Positions 52,917-62,029 are shown, counted from the first letter of the stretch. The stretch is DNA of 64,000 nt from DASZHJ01 sp035507155 (GCA_035507155.1 DATJOK010000126.1:1-64000); one strand, 5' to 3'. The notes: generated from the sequence alone by a model not told the origin. Translations and numbers: made by a program.

Positions 52917-52938
52917 TGATCGGCAGCAGTACCGATCA
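52917..52938. repeat. Inverted repeat TGATCGG-N8-CCGATCA
   Basis: Exact 7-base arms at 52917-52923 and 52932-52938, just after the MBL-fold gene and 72 bases before the exported hydrolase. A 14-base palindrome GGCGGCCGGCCGCC (52942-52955) follows immediately. This may be an operator or hairpin; no T tract for termination. Confidence 0.35.
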
Positions 52939-53009
52939 ATCGGCGGCCGGCCGCCTGCGGTAGGTGTGCGCTCGCGCGGCCGTCGCGCGATCGACCTCGG
53001 AGCGACCCC

Positions 53010-53786
53010 TTGACCCAGACCTTGCGCCTCGCCGTGTCCCTCGCCTTCGTGACGGGACTGCTCGCCGCGGCGGCAGGCGACGCCGAAGCCGCGCCGGCCA
53101 GGAACATCGTGCTCATCCACGGCGCCTTCGTCGACGGCTCGGGCTGGCGACCGGTCTACGACATCCTCTCCCGCGACGGCTACAACGTGACGATCGTACA
53201 GCAGCCGCTCACCGGCCTCGCCGAGGATGTGGCGGCGACCAAGCGCATGCTCGACCGGCAGACCGGCCCCGTCATCCTGGTGGCGCACAGCTACGGCGGC
53301 GCCATCATCACCGAGGCCGGCACCGATCCGAAGGTCGTCGGTCTCGTCTATATCGCGGCGCATGCCCCCGACGAGGGCGAGACCGAGAGCGGCAATGCCG
53401 GCCGCTTCCCGGCGCTCGGCCGCGACGCGATCGAGAAGACGCCGGACGGCTACGCCTATATCGACCCCAAGCGATACCATGCCGAGTTCGCGGCGGATCT
53501 GCCTGCAGCCGAGGCGGAGTTCGAGGCGCGCTCGCAGTTCTTCACGCGGGCGAGCGTCTTCACCACTCCCATCACCAACCCGGCCTGGAAGCTGAAGCCG
53601 AGCTGGTACATGGTGGCGAAGGCCGATCACATCATCAGCCCGGATCTCGAGCGGATGTACGCCGCCCGCGCCCACAGCCACAAGGTCGAGATCGCGGGCG
53701 CGAGCCACTCCGTCTATCGCTCACACCCCAAGGAAGTCGCCGCGCTCATAGAAGAGGCAGCAAGGCACGCGGAAGATAATCAATAG
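53010..53786 (+). CDS. Exported alpha/beta-fold hydrolase
   Basis: 258 residues beginning with TTG; CGGAG lies 7 bases upstream. A signal peptide (LRLAVSLAFVTGLLAAAAGD, cut near AEAA) targets it to the periplasm. The alpha/beta hydrolase domain has NIVLIHGAFVDGSGWRPVYD, the nucleophile serine in LVAHSYGGAIITEAG, and a catalytic histidine in GASHSVYRSHP. FFTRASVFTTPITNPAWKLK is typical of the group often annotated as esterase or haloperoxidase-like. The substrate is unknown. Confidence 0.87.
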   Translation: MTQTLRLAVSLAFVTGLLAAAAGDAEAAPARNIVLIHGAFVDGSGWRPVYDILSRDGYNVTIVQQPLTGLAEDVAATKRMLDRQTGPVILVAHSYGGAIITEAGTDPKVVGLVYIAAHAPDEGETESGNAGRFPALGRDAIEKTPDGYAYIDPKRYHAEFAADLPAAEAEFEARSQFFTRASVFTTPITNPAWKLKPSWYMVAKADHIISPDLERMYAARAHSHKVEIAGASHSVYRSHPKEVAALIEEAARHAEDNQ

Positions 53787-53807
53787 AGGCGCGAGGCACC
53801 GCTGTCT

Positions 53808-53833
53808 CTCCGCGCGGTTCCGTGCGCGCGGAG
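53808..53833. repeat. 9-base-pair GC hairpin after exported hydrolase
   Basis: CTCCGCGCG (53808-53816) and CGCGCGGAG (53825-53833) pair perfectly around an 8-base loop, 22 bases after the hydrolase stop. It is placed like a terminator, but no U tract follows on either strand. Confidence 0.4.
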
Positions 53834-53935
53834 CACCACGGCAAGCGCGGCCAAAACGAGCCAAGATCGATTGAGAACCGGCAACTCCGGCATGCGAGAA
53901 GAGTTATCTCTCCTCGAAGCACGCGGAGGATGCCG

Positions 53936-54466
53936 ATGGCGCAAGCGAGCACGACGGGCCGATCCGGCCCGGAGGCAATGCCGATGCCGGAGAAGATCCC
54001 GGTCACCCTCACGATCAACGGTGTCGAGAGGCGGATCGAAATCGCGCCATGGACGAGTTTGCTCGACCTGCTGCGCGACCGCCTCGACCTCACCGGCACC
54101 AAGAAGGGCTGCGATCACGGCCAGTGCGGCGCCTGCACCGTGCTGCTGGACGGGCGGCGCATCAATTCCTGCCTGACGCTCGCCGTCATGCATGACGGCG
54201 CCGCGATCACCACCATCGAGGGACTGGAGCGGGACGGCGCGCTGCACCCGCTGCAGCAGGCCTTCATCGATCACGACGCCTTCCAGTGCGGCTACTGTAC
54301 GCCCGGACAGATCTGTTCTGCGGCCGGCCTCATCGCCGAGGGCAAGGCTCGCACCGCCGACGAGATCCGCGAGCTCATGAGCGGCAACATCTGCCGCTGC
54401 GCCGCCTATCCCAACATCGTCGCCGCGATCCAGCAGGCGATGGACGCGATGGGAGGCAAGCCATGA
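53936..54466 (+). CDS. Molybdenum hydroxylase small subunit, two [2Fe-2S] clusters (PaoA/YagT-like)
   Basis: 176 residues. The plant-type ferredoxin cluster is GCDHGQCGACTVLLDGRRIN, with the last cysteine in SC; the second cluster is in FQCGYCTPGQICSA and GNICRCAAYPNI. It passes electrons from the molybdenum subunit to FAD. GGAGG at 53925-53929 fits ATG 53936 with 6-base spacing better than ATG 53930. No twin-arginine signal is visible, unlike E. coli PaoA, so the enzyme is probably cytoplasmic. The stop overlaps the FAD subunit (ATGA). Confidence 0.93.
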   Translation: MAQASTTGRSGPEAMPMPEKIPVTLTINGVERRIEIAPWTSLLDLLRDRLDLTGTKKGCDHGQCGACTVLLDGRRINSCLTLAVMHDGAAITTIEGLERDGALHPLQQAFIDHDAFQCGYCTPGQICSAAGLIAEGKARTADEIRELMSGNICRCAAYPNIVAAIQQAMDAMGGKP

Positions 54467-55479
54467 TCAATTTCGCCTACGCCCGCGCCGGCGATGCCAC
54501 CGAGGCCATCAGGCTGATGGCCGCCGCCCCCGGCGCGAAATTCATCGCCGGCGGGACCAACCTGATCGACCTCATGAAGGTGAATGTCGAGCGCCCGGCG
54601 CGGCTCATCGACATCTCGCGCCTGCCGCTGAAATCCGTGGAGGAGACCGCCGGCGGCGGGCTCCGCATCGGCGCCCTGGTGCCGAACAGCGACCTCGCCT
54701 ACCACCCGCTGATCCAGAAACGCTATCCACTCGTCGGCAGCGCCATCCTCGCCGGCGCCTCGCAGCAGCTCCGCAACATGGCTACGACCGGCGGCAACCT
54801 GCTGCAGCGGACGCGCTGCGCCTACTTCTATGACACGGCGACGCCCTGCAACAAGCGCCAGCCCGGCAGCGGCTGCGCCGCCCGCGAGGGCCTCAACCGC
54901 GGGCACGCGATCCTCGGCACCAGCGAGCATTGCATCGCGGTGCATCCCTCGGACATGTGCGTGGCGCTGGCGGCGCTCGCCGCCGAGGTGCATGTGCTGG
55001 GCCCCAAGGGCGAGCGGCGGATCGCCTTTGCCGATTTCCATCGCCTCGCCGGCAGCACGCCCGAGCGCGACAGCAATCTCGATCCCGGCGAGATCATCAC
55101 CGCGGTGGAACTCCCCGCCAAGGGCTTCGCGGCCAACTACAGCTATCTCAAGATCCGCGACCGGCTCTCCTACGCCTTCGCGCTGATCTCGGTGGCGGCG
55201 GCGCTCGAGGTGGAGAACGGCACGATCAAGGACGCGCGCCTGGCCTTGGGCGGCGTCGCCCACAAGCCCTGGCGCAGGCCGGAGGCGGAAGCCGCGCTGA
55301 AAGGCGAGCGCGCCGACGAAACCGTCTTCGCGCGTGCCGCGGACCTGCTGCTGCACGATGCCAGGGGCTTCGGCCACAACGACTTCAAGATCGACCTCGC
55401 CCGACGCGCCATCCTCCGCACCTTGGGCCAGGCGGCGCGCGGCGAGCCGCAATCGCAATCCGACAAGAAGATCCGGTGA
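54463..55479 (+). CDS. Molybdenum hydroxylase FAD/[4Fe-4S] subunit (PaoB/YagS-like)
   Basis: 338 residues. The FAD-binding stretch KFIAGGTNLIDLMKVNVERP and ATTGGNLLQRTRCAYFYDTA are followed by CNKRQPGSGCAAREGLNRGH and GTSEHC. These cysteines match the extra [4Fe-4S] cluster insertion of the PaoB branch, absent from ordinary xanthine dehydrogenase FAD subunits. Coupling to both neighbours is tight (4-base overlap upstream, 5-base gap or GTGA overlap downstream). Confidence 0.93.
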   Translation: MINFAYARAGDATEAIRLMAAAPGAKFIAGGTNLIDLMKVNVERPARLIDISRLPLKSVEETAGGGLRIGALVPNSDLAYHPLIQKRYPLVGSAILAGASQQLRNMATTGGNLLQRTRCAYFYDTATPCNKRQPGSGCAAREGLNRGHAILGTSEHCIAVHPSDMCVALAALAAEVHVLGPKGERRIAFADFHRLAGSTPERDSNLDPGEIITAVELPAKGFAANYSYLKIRDRLSYAFALISVAAALEVENGTIKDARLALGGVAHKPWRRPEAEAALKGERADETVFARAADLLLHDARGFGHNDFKIDLARRAILRTLGQAARGEPQSQSDKKIR

Positions 55480-55484
55480 GCGCC

Positions 55485-57701
55485 ATGGCAGCCTATATCG
55501 GCACCCCCACCTCCCGCGTCGACGGCCGCGCCAAGGTCACCGGAGCGGCGAAATATGCCGGCGAGTTCGCCCGGCCCGGCCTCGCCCACGGCAGCCTGGT
55601 GACCTCGACCGTCGCCCGGGGCCGCATCCGCCGCATCGACAGCGGCGCCGCGCGCCGCGTCCCCGGCGTGATCGCCGTGCTGACTCACGAGAACCGGCCG
55701 CCGATGGCGGACAACGACGCGGCGCACAAGGACGACGTGGCACCCGATGGCGCGCCGTTCCGGCCGCTCTACGACGACCGCATCCTGTTCAACGGCCAGC
55801 CGGTGGCGCTGGTGCTGGCGGAGGAATGGGAGATCGCCCGCTTCGCTGCCTCTCTCGTTGCCGTCGAGTACGAGGCGGCGCCGCACGCGACCGACCTGCA
55901 CCAACACCGCGACGAAGGCATTCCGCTTGCCGAGGACACCTTCGCGCTGACGCCGTCGAAGCCGCGCGGCGACGCGGTCAGCGCGCTCGCCGGCGCCGCC
56001 ATCCGGCACGAGGCCGAGTACTTCACTCCGGCCGAGTACCACAATCCGATGGAGCTCTTTGCCTCCACCGTGATCTGGGAAGGCGGCGGCAGGCTCACGG
56101 TCTACGACAAGACCCAGGGCGTGCAGAACGTGCAGCGCTATCTCTGCGGCGTCTTCGGCATGAAGCCGGCGGAGATCCAGGTGATCTCCCCCTTCGTCGG
56201 CGGTGCCTTCGGCAGCGGGCTTCGCCCGCAGTACAACGTGGCGCTGGCGGTGCTGGCGGCCCGAGCGCTCGAGCGCTCGGTGCGGCTGGTGCTGACGCGT
56301 CGGCAGATGTACTCGCTGGGCTACCGGCCGGCGACGATCCACCGTCTCGCGCTCGGCGCCAGGTCGGACGGGTCCCTCGACGCGATCACCCAGGAGGCGA
56401 TCGCGATGACCTCGCAATTCGAGTCCTTCGCCCGCAAGGACACGATCTGGTCGGGCGCGCTCTATCGGAGCGCCGCCGCGAAATACGATCACCGGCTGGT
56501 GCAGCTCGACGTCGCCACGCCCTGCGACATGCGCGCGCCGGGCGCCGCGAGCGGCGTCTTCGCCCTCGAATGCGCGATGGACGAGCTCGCCGTGGCGCTC
56601 AAGCTCGATCCACTGGAGCTCCGCGATCGCGCCTATTCCGAGCGCGACCAGAACGCGGACATGCCCTTCACCAGCAAGGAGCTGCGGCAATGCTACCGGC
56701 GGGGCGCCGAGGCATTCGGCTGGCGGCGGCGCAATCCCGAGCCGCGCTCGATGCGCGACGGCCGCGACCTCGTCGGCTGGGGGATGGCGACCGGCATCTG
56801 GGAGGCGCTCGAGATCAACATGGCGACCCGCATCGTGCTCACCGCCAACGGGCACGCCGAGGTCGCCTGCGCCACGATGGACATCGGCACCGGCACCTAC
56901 ACGATCATGGCCCAGGTCACCGCCGACATGCTGGGGCTGCCGCTGGAGAACATCAGCGTGAAGCTCGGCGACAGCTCGCTGCCGCCGGCACCGGTCGAGG
57001 GCGGATCCTGGACCGCAGCCTCGGTCGCGAGCGCGATCCAGCTCACTGCCGCCGCGCTTCGCGACGATCTGCTGCGCCTTGCGAAGGATATGCCGGCCTC
57101 GCCGCTCGCCGAACTCCGGGCGGAGGATGTCGTCCTCCGAGAGGGCAGCGTCGCGAGCCGGCGCGATCCCCGCCGCGCCGTCTCCATTGCCGACGCAATG
57201 CGCCACGGCGGCACCGACCGCCTGGAGCAGCAGAAATCCTTCGAGCCGAAGCCGGGCAACCATGCGCAGAACGTGCATTCGGCGGTCTTCGCTGACGTGC
57301 GGGTGGACGAGGAGATCGGCGTCATCCGCGTCGCCCGCCTGGTTACCGCGGTCGCCGCCGGCCGCATCCTCAACACTAAGACCGCGCGCAGCCAGATGAT
57401 CGGCGGCATGGTCTGGGGCATCGGCATGGCGCTCCATGAGGAGGCGCAGTACGACCATCGCTTCGGCCGCATCATGAACGCCGATTTCGCCGAGTACCAC
57501 GTGCCGGTGAACGCCGACGTGCACGACATCGAGGTGATCTTCGTCGACGAGCCCGACGACAAGATCAATCCGCTCGGCATCAAGGGCGTGGGCGAGATCG
57601 GCATCGTCGGCGTCGCCTCGGCGATCGCCAACGCGGTCTATCACGCGACCGGCAAGCGCGTGCGCGACCTGCCGATCACCCTCGACAAGCTGCGACGCTG
57701 A
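55485..57701 (+). CDS. Molybdenum hydroxylase large (molybdopterin) subunit (PaoC/YagR-like)
   Basis: 738 residues. N-terminal RVDGRAKVTGAAKYAGEF, the Moco-contact regions VGGAFGSGLRPQYNVALAVL and DMRAPGAASGVFALECAMDE, and near the end GIKGVGEIGIVG with the catalytic glutamate of the family. With the two preceding subunits it forms an (alpha beta gamma) aldehyde oxidoreductase; aromatic and aliphatic aldehydes are substrates of PaoABC. No PaoD/XdhC-like maturation protein is adjacent. A GTG at 55476 overlapping the FAD-subunit stop is an alternative start. Confidence 0.93.
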   Translation: MAAYIGTPTSRVDGRAKVTGAAKYAGEFARPGLAHGSLVTSTVARGRIRRIDSGAARRVPGVIAVLTHENRPPMADNDAAHKDDVAPDGAPFRPLYDDRILFNGQPVALVLAEEWEIARFAASLVAVEYEAAPHATDLHQHRDEGIPLAEDTFALTPSKPRGDAVSALAGAAIRHEAEYFTPAEYHNPMELFASTVIWEGGGRLTVYDKTQGVQNVQRYLCGVFGMKPAEIQVISPFVGGAFGSGLRPQYNVALAVLAARALERSVRLVLTRRQMYSLGYRPATIHRLALGARSDGSLDAITQEAIAMTSQFESFARKDTIWSGALYRSAAAKYDHRLVQLDVATPCDMRAPGAASGVFALECAMDELAVALKLDPLELRDRAYSERDQNADMPFTSKELRQCYRRGAEAFGWRRRNPEPRSMRDGRDLVGWGMATGIWEALEINMATRIVLTANGHAEVACATMDIGTGTYTIMAQVTADMLGLPLENISVKLGDSSLPPAPVEGGSWTAASVASAIQLTAAALRDDLLRLAKDMPASPLAELRAEDVVLREGSVASRRDPRRAVSIADAMRHGGTDRLEQQKSFEPKPGNHAQNVHSAVFADVRVDEEIGVIRVARLVTAVAAGRILNTKTARSQMIGGMVWGIGMALHEEAQYDHRFGRIMNADFAEYHVPVNADVHDIEVIFVDEPDDKINPLGIKGVGEIGIVGVASAIANAVYHATGKRVRDLPITLDKLRR

Positions 57702-57737
57702 GGCTTCGCCGCCCCGCCCGGGGCCGGTCACCAGCGC

Positions 57738-58655
57738 TCAATAGATCTCCGGGATCCAGCGCTGGCTCGACTTCTTCGGACGGACGTAGCCGCCGTCGGG
57801 CTGGCGCGGCGAGAGCTCGAGCTGCACCGGACGCAGGTCCTTGTAGGGGATCTGGCGCAAGAGATGGGCAATGCAGTTGAGCCGCGCCTTCTTCTTGCTG
57901 TCGGCGTTGACGATGTGCCAGGGCGTGAGCTTGCGGTCGGTGTATTTCAGCATCCGGTCCTTGGCGCGGGAATATTCCACCCAGCGCTCGCGCGACTGGA
58001 TGTCCATGGGGCTGAGCTTCCAGCGCTTGATCGGGTTCTTCATGCGCTCGCGGAAGCGGCGCTCCTGCTCCTCGTCGTTGACCGAGAACCAGTACTTGAT
58101 GAGGAGGATGCCGGAGCGCACCAGCATCTCCTCGAAGAGCGGACAGGCGCGCAGGAACTCGCGGTATTCCTCCTCGGTGCAGAAGCCCATGACGTGCTCG
58201 ACGCCGGCGCGGTTGTACCAGCTGCGGTCGAACAGCACGATCTCGCCACGCGCCGGCAACTGCTCCACGTAGCGCTGGAAATACCACTGGCCGCGCTCGC
58301 GCTCGGTCGGCGTGGCGAGGGCCACGATGCGGCAGAAGCGCGGGTTTAGGCTCTCGGCGATCCGCTTGATGACGCCGCCCTTGCCGGCGGCGTCGCGACC
58401 CTCGAACACCACCACCACCTTGAGACCCTGGAGGCGCACCCATTCCTGCAGCTTCAGCAGCTCGAACTGCAGCCGCGCGAGCTCGTCGATATAGCCGTAG
58501 TTCTTGCGCGACCGACGCGGCGGGCGGCCGTCGCCGACGATGTGCCAGCGCCGCTCCACCCGCGCCTTCTCCTGCACGTCCCGCAGCACCTCGCCGCTCA
58601 TCCGCAAGGCCCGGTGCAGCAGTTTCTTCCGCTTGCCCACCACGCGCTCCTGCAT
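57738..58655 (-). CDS. ppk2: Polyphosphate kinase 2 family protein
   Basis: 305 residues. Walker A VVFEGRDAAGKGGVIKRI, the aspartate/arginine-rich Walker B region LFDRSWYNRAGVEHVMGFCT, and lid stretch RFRERMKNPIKRWKLSPMD are all PPK2. One-domain length and the N-terminal extension match class I enzymes, which phosphorylate nucleoside diphosphates using polyphosphate. It follows the molybdenum hydroxylase convergently, with a GCCCCG/CGGGGC stem at 57712-57725 between them. It complements ppk1-ppx at the start of the window. Confidence 0.93.
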   Translation of the reverse strand: MQERVVGKRKKLLHRALRMSGEVLRDVQEKARVERRWHIVGDGRPPRRSRKNYGYIDELARLQFELLKLQEWVRLQGLKVVVVFEGRDAAGKGGVIKRIAESLNPRFCRIVALATPTERERGQWYFQRYVEQLPARGEIVLFDRSWYNRAGVEHVMGFCTEEEYREFLRACPLFEEMLVRSGILLIKYWFSVNDEEQERRFRERMKNPIKRWKLSPMDIQSRERWVEYSRAKDRMLKYTDRKLTPWHIVNADSKKKARLNCIAHLLRQIPYKDLRPVQLELSPRQPDGGYVRPKKSSQRWIPEIY

Positions 58656-58775
58656 ATCGCCCGATCGTGGGTGATATGCTCGCGCAACATTGCTACCAGT
58701 CGCTGAAGATCGCGGCGCTCCGACCGAAAGTCCTGCGCCCGTATTCAGACTCCGCGGGGCCGGCCGGCGCCGCCG

Positions 58776-59756
58776 TCAATCCATCTCGACAACCAGTTTG
58801 CCGTGGGCGCCGCGCTCGCCGAGAACGCGATGGGCCTCGCCCACCGTCTCCAGGGTGAAGCGCCGGGGATCGACGATCGGCGCGAGCTGCCCGCTCTCCG
58901 CCAGCCGCATCGCCGCGCGGAGGATCTCGCCATGATGCCGGCGCCCCTCGCCGGTGAGCAGCGGCAGCAGGGTGAAGACGCCCGAGTAGGTCCCGCCGCG
59001 AAACGACAGCGGCGCCAGGGCATGGGTGCCCCAGCCCAGCGCGCTTACCACGTGTCCGAAGCGGCGGATCGCCAGGAAGGACGCATCGAGGGTCGCGCCG
59101 CCGACGGTGTCGTAGACGAGATCGAAGCCCGCGCCGCCGGTGCAACGCCTGACATAGTCCTCGACGGCCTCGGCGCGATGGTCGATGAAGGCGGCACCGA
59201 GCCGCTCGATCGCGGCGCGCTGCGGCGCGGACCCGGTGGCGAAGACTTCCGCGCCCCGCGCCTTGGCGAGCTGGATGGCGACATGGCCGACGCCGCCTGC
59301 GCCGCCATGGATCAGCACTTTCTGGCCGGCGCCGACGGCAGCGCGGTCGACGAGCCCTTCCCAGGCGGTGATGAAGACGAGCGGCAGCGCCGCCGCTTCA
59401 CGCATCGAGAGCCCGGCCGGCTTCGGCGCCAGCAGATCGGCGTCGACGGCGGCAAACTCGGCGAGCGTGCCCTGGTGGCCGCCGACGCCGCCCACCATGC
59501 CGTAAACCGCGTCCCCGGGCCGGAACCCGCCGACGCCGGGCCCCACCGCCGCCACGACGCCGGCAGCGTCGAGCCCGAGTATCGCCGGCAACGGATGGCG
59601 CGCGTGCGGTGCCGCCGCGGCGGCGATCTTGAGGTCGAGCGGGTTGATCCCGCTCGCCGCGATCCGCAGCAGCACCTGGCCCGGTCCCGGACCAGGCTTG
59701 GGCAGCCGGGCGAGGCGGAACGCCGCGCCGGGCGCGTCGAGAACGGCGGCGGTCAT
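58776..59756 (-). CDS. Zinc-independent quinone oxidoreductase (MDR superfamily)
   Basis: 326 residues. GroES-like N-terminal half (VLLRIAASGINPLDLKIA, ILGLDAAGVVAAVGPGV), then a Rossmann domain with VLIHGGAGGVGHVAIQLAKA and FDLVYDTVGGATLDAS. The zinc ligands of alcohol dehydrogenases are missing, as in NADPH:quinone reductases. ATG 59756 is used; GTG 59774 is an alternative. It is divergent from a LysR gene, a typical target-regulator arrangement. Confidence 0.9.
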   Translation of the reverse strand: MTAAVLDAPGAAFRLARLPKPGPGPGQVLLRIAASGINPLDLKIAAAAAPHARHPLPAILGLDAAGVVAAVGPGVGGFRPGDAVYGMVGGVGGHQGTLAEFAAVDADLLAPKPAGLSMREAAALPLVFITAWEGLVDRAAVGAGQKVLIHGGAGGVGHVAIQLAKARGAEVFATGSAPQRAAIERLGAAFIDHRAEAVEDYVRRCTGGAGFDLVYDTVGGATLDASFLAIRRFGHVVSALGWGTHALAPLSFRGGTYSGVFTLLPLLTGEGRRHHGEILRAAMRLAESGQLAPIVDPRRFTLETVGEAHRVLGERGAHGKLVVEMD

Positions 59757-59798
59757 GGTGTCGGCATCGGTCACGGTGCTGCTCCCGGCTGGTCTTGC

Positions 59799-59819
59799 TT
59801 GCGGCTTCGATGTGCGCAA
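59799..59819. promoter_or_regulatory. Dyad TTGCG-N11-CGCAA between quinone reductase and LysR genes
   Basis: Exact 5-base arms at 59799-59803 and 59815-59819 around 11 bases, in the divergent region about 45 bases upstream of the quinone reductase start. Size and place suit a LysR-type site, but short dyads arise by chance in GC-rich DNA. Confidence 0.3.
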
Positions 59820-59895
59820 TGTGGCCCCTTCTTCCGTGCATGAAAAGCCAAGATCCTATACGCTTGCCATGCAGATTTGTTTGGAGAAGGCACCG

Positions 59896-60747
59896 ATGGA
59901 ATGGAGCGATCTCCGCATCTTCCTGGCGATCGCCCGCGAGGGCACGCTCGGCGCCGCGGCCCGCAAGCTCGGCCAGACCCAGCCCACCATGGGACGCCGC
60001 CTGCGCGCCCTGGAGAGCGCGGTCGGACAGACGCTGTTCCAGCGGACACCCGCGGGTTTCGTGCTGACCGACGAGGGCGATTCGGTGCTGGCCCATGCCG
60101 AGCGCATCGAAGAGGAAGCCCTCGCTCTGGAGCGGCAGCTCGCGGGCCAGGGCGCCGAGCTCCAGGGCATGCTGCGCCTGTCCTCCTCCGACTGGTTCGG
60201 CATCCACGTGCTGGCGCCGGTGCTGGCGGAGTTCGGCCGGGCGCATCCGAGAGTCTGCGTCGAGCTGCTGACCGATGCGCGCTTCTACAGCCTGGCGCGG
60301 CGCGAGGCGGACATCGTCCTCCGCATCAGCCGCTTCGACGAGACCGACGTGATCGCGCGCCGGCTGCTCCGCGTGTCCTACGGTCTCTATGGCGCCAAAG
60401 GGACGAAACGGCCGCGACCAGGCGACGGCACCGGCATGCGGGTCGTCACCATGGATGTTGCCTTCGCCGAGATGCCCGATGCGCTCTGGCTGAAGCGCAT
60501 CCTGCCCAAGGCGGAGGTGGCCTTCCGCAGCAACAATCGCGATGTCCAGGCGCGTCTCTGCGCGGCAGGCGCCGGGCTCGCCGTGCTGCCGCGGCCGCTC
60601 GGCGATGCGATGCCGGGCCTCGTCCACCTCGACATCGGCGAGGCGCCGCCGGGACGGGATACTTTCCTTGGCTACCATCGCGACCTCCGCCGGCTGCCGC
60701 GGCTGCGGGCGCTGATCGATCTCCTGACCGAGCGTCTGGCCGATTGA
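59896..60747 (+). CDS. LysR-family transcriptional regulator
   Basis: 283 residues. HTH at about 1-60 (WSDLRIFLAIAREGTLGAAA, LGQTQPTMGRRLRALE), then a co-inducer domain (GMLRLSSSDWFGIHVLAPVL, VQARLCAAGAGLAVLPRPLG). GGAGAAGG 5 bases before ATG 59896 sets the start; an open frame to 59629 is rejected. It probably regulates the divergent quinone reductase and itself. Confidence 0.93.
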   Translation: MEWSDLRIFLAIAREGTLGAAARKLGQTQPTMGRRLRALESAVGQTLFQRTPAGFVLTDEGDSVLAHAERIEEEALALERQLAGQGAELQGMLRLSSSDWFGIHVLAPVLAEFGRAHPRVCVELLTDARFYSLARREADIVLRISRFDETDVIARRLLRVSYGLYGAKGTKRPRPGDGTGMRVVTMDVAFAEMPDALWLKRILPKAEVAFRSNNRDVQARLCAAGAGLAVLPRPLGDAMPGLVHLDIGEAPPGRDTFLGYHRDLRRLPRLRALIDLLTERLAD

Positions 60748-60921
60748 GGCACCCTCTCGCATCCACGCGACTGCCGAAAGCTGACAGCGGCCGCTGCCGT
60801 GGTTGTGGACGTTTGTCGGTATCTCCTCGTCCCGCCGAGCGCGCAACGCTGCGGAGGATCGCTTTCCAGGGATCGCGCTGCCGCCCTATCATCGACGGCT
60901 ATATAGGCTCGGGAGGAGCAC

Positions 60922-61140
60922 GTGGCGACGCTGATCCGCAAGGCGCTGGAATACATCCCCAAGGAGCAGCTGGTCATCAGCACCGATTGCGGCTTCGGCC
61001 GCGAGGGGCTGTCGCGGCGGATCGCCTTCTACAAATGCGTGGCGCTGGTGGAAGGCACCAACATCGTCCGCCGCGAGCTCGGATTGCCGGAAGCGCGCGT
61101 CCGCGCCGCCGATCCGAAACTGTGGTTCACGGGGCAGTGA
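60922..61140 (+). pseudogene. C-terminal fragment of MetE-like (cobalamin-independent methionine synthase family) protein
   Basis: 72 residues: RKALEYIPKEQLVISTDCGF, then GREGLSRRIAFYKCVALVEG and NIVRRELGL. These match the last about 70 residues of the MetE/UROD-like family, including the zinc-ligand cysteine in STDCGFGRE. The roughly 300 preceding residues are missing and the 174 upstream bases contain none of them; a TAG stands in frame at 60904. Yet GGAGGAG lies 3 bases before the GTG, so it may be translated. Either a decayed gene or a re-used mini-domain. Confidence 0.7.
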
Positions 61141-61175
61141 TACCGAGCCATCAAGCAGAAGGAGAGGTCCAGAAC

Positions 61176-61871
61176 ATGCACTACGATCCGCGTGCCCCCG
61201 AGCGTCCGCTGCCCTTCGATCCCTTCAAGAGCTGCACCGTGCCGCGGCCGATCGGCTGGATCTCCACCATCTCGCGCGACGGGCGGCCGAACCTCGCGCC
61301 CTTCAGCCAGTGGCAGAACATCACCTACGATCCGCCGATCGTCATGTTCTCGGCCGACCAGCATGTGGACGGACGCAAGAAGGACACCGTCGCCAATGCC
61401 GAGGAGACCGGCTATTTCGTCTGGAACATGGCGACCTACGCCCTGCGCGACGCGGTGAACATCACCGCGATGCCGGTCGCCCGGGATGTGGACGAATTCG
61501 AGCTCGCGGGGCTGACCAAGGCGGCCTGCATCGAGGCGCCGGGGCCCCGCGTCGCCGAGAGCCCTTGTCACTTCGAGTGCAAGTATCTCACGACCCTGCG
61601 CTTCCGCGGCACCACGAGGTTGTCCGACGCCGACGTGGTGTTCGGGCAGGTGGTGCGCGTCCACATCCGCGAGGACGTCGTGCTCCCCTCCGGCAAGCTC
61701 GACATCGTCAAGATCAGGCCGCTGGCGCGGCTCGGCTATTACGACTACACGAGCGTCACCGATAGCTTCGAGATGCGCATACCCGGCGCCGACGTGGCGG
61801 AGTTGGCGGGGCTGGAAGGACGGCCGAGACCGCGTCCGACAATGACCGCGGGCGATGAGCAGTCGACGTGA
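61176..61871 (+). CDS. Flavin reductase-like (FMN-binding split barrel) protein
   Basis: 231 residues: FKSCTVPRPIGWISTISRDG, PNLAPFSQWQNITYDPPIVM, ETGYFVWNMATYALRDAVNI and CHFECKYLTTLRF are typical of the flavin reductase DIM6/NTAB family. Such proteins bind FMN and supply reduced flavin or act as oxidoreductases. AAGGAGAGG lies 8 bases before the ATG. It follows the MetE fragment by 35 bases and may share its transcript. Confidence 0.88.
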   Translation: MHYDPRAPERPLPFDPFKSCTVPRPIGWISTISRDGRPNLAPFSQWQNITYDPPIVMFSADQHVDGRKKDTVANAEETGYFVWNMATYALRDAVNITAMPVARDVDEFELAGLTKAACIEAPGPRVAESPCHFECKYLTTLRFRGTTRLSDADVVFGQVVRVHIREDVVLPSGKLDIVKIRPLARLGYYDYTSVTDSFEMRIPGADVAELAGLEGRPRPRPTMTAGDEQST

Positions 61872-62029
61872 GGTTTGGTGGCGCGCTGACCGCCAGGTTG
61901 ACGGCGGCGGCGCAAGGCCGTCGCTGATCGCGACGCTCGCGACCGCGAAAAAACGCGATCGCCTCTGTCGGCGTGGCGGGACGCTGTTCGTCCTTTGGCC
62001 AGCGAAACCCATTCGAACAGGAGACCGAG

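Noticed and set aside
57712..57725. GCCCCG/CGGGGC stem as a definite terminator
   Set aside because: Only 6 base pairs with a very tight loop and no T run; noted but too weak to list.
55170..57731. 853-residue open frame opposite the molybdenum subunit
   Set aside because: Arg/His/Asp-rich antisense shadow of a clearly assigned gene.
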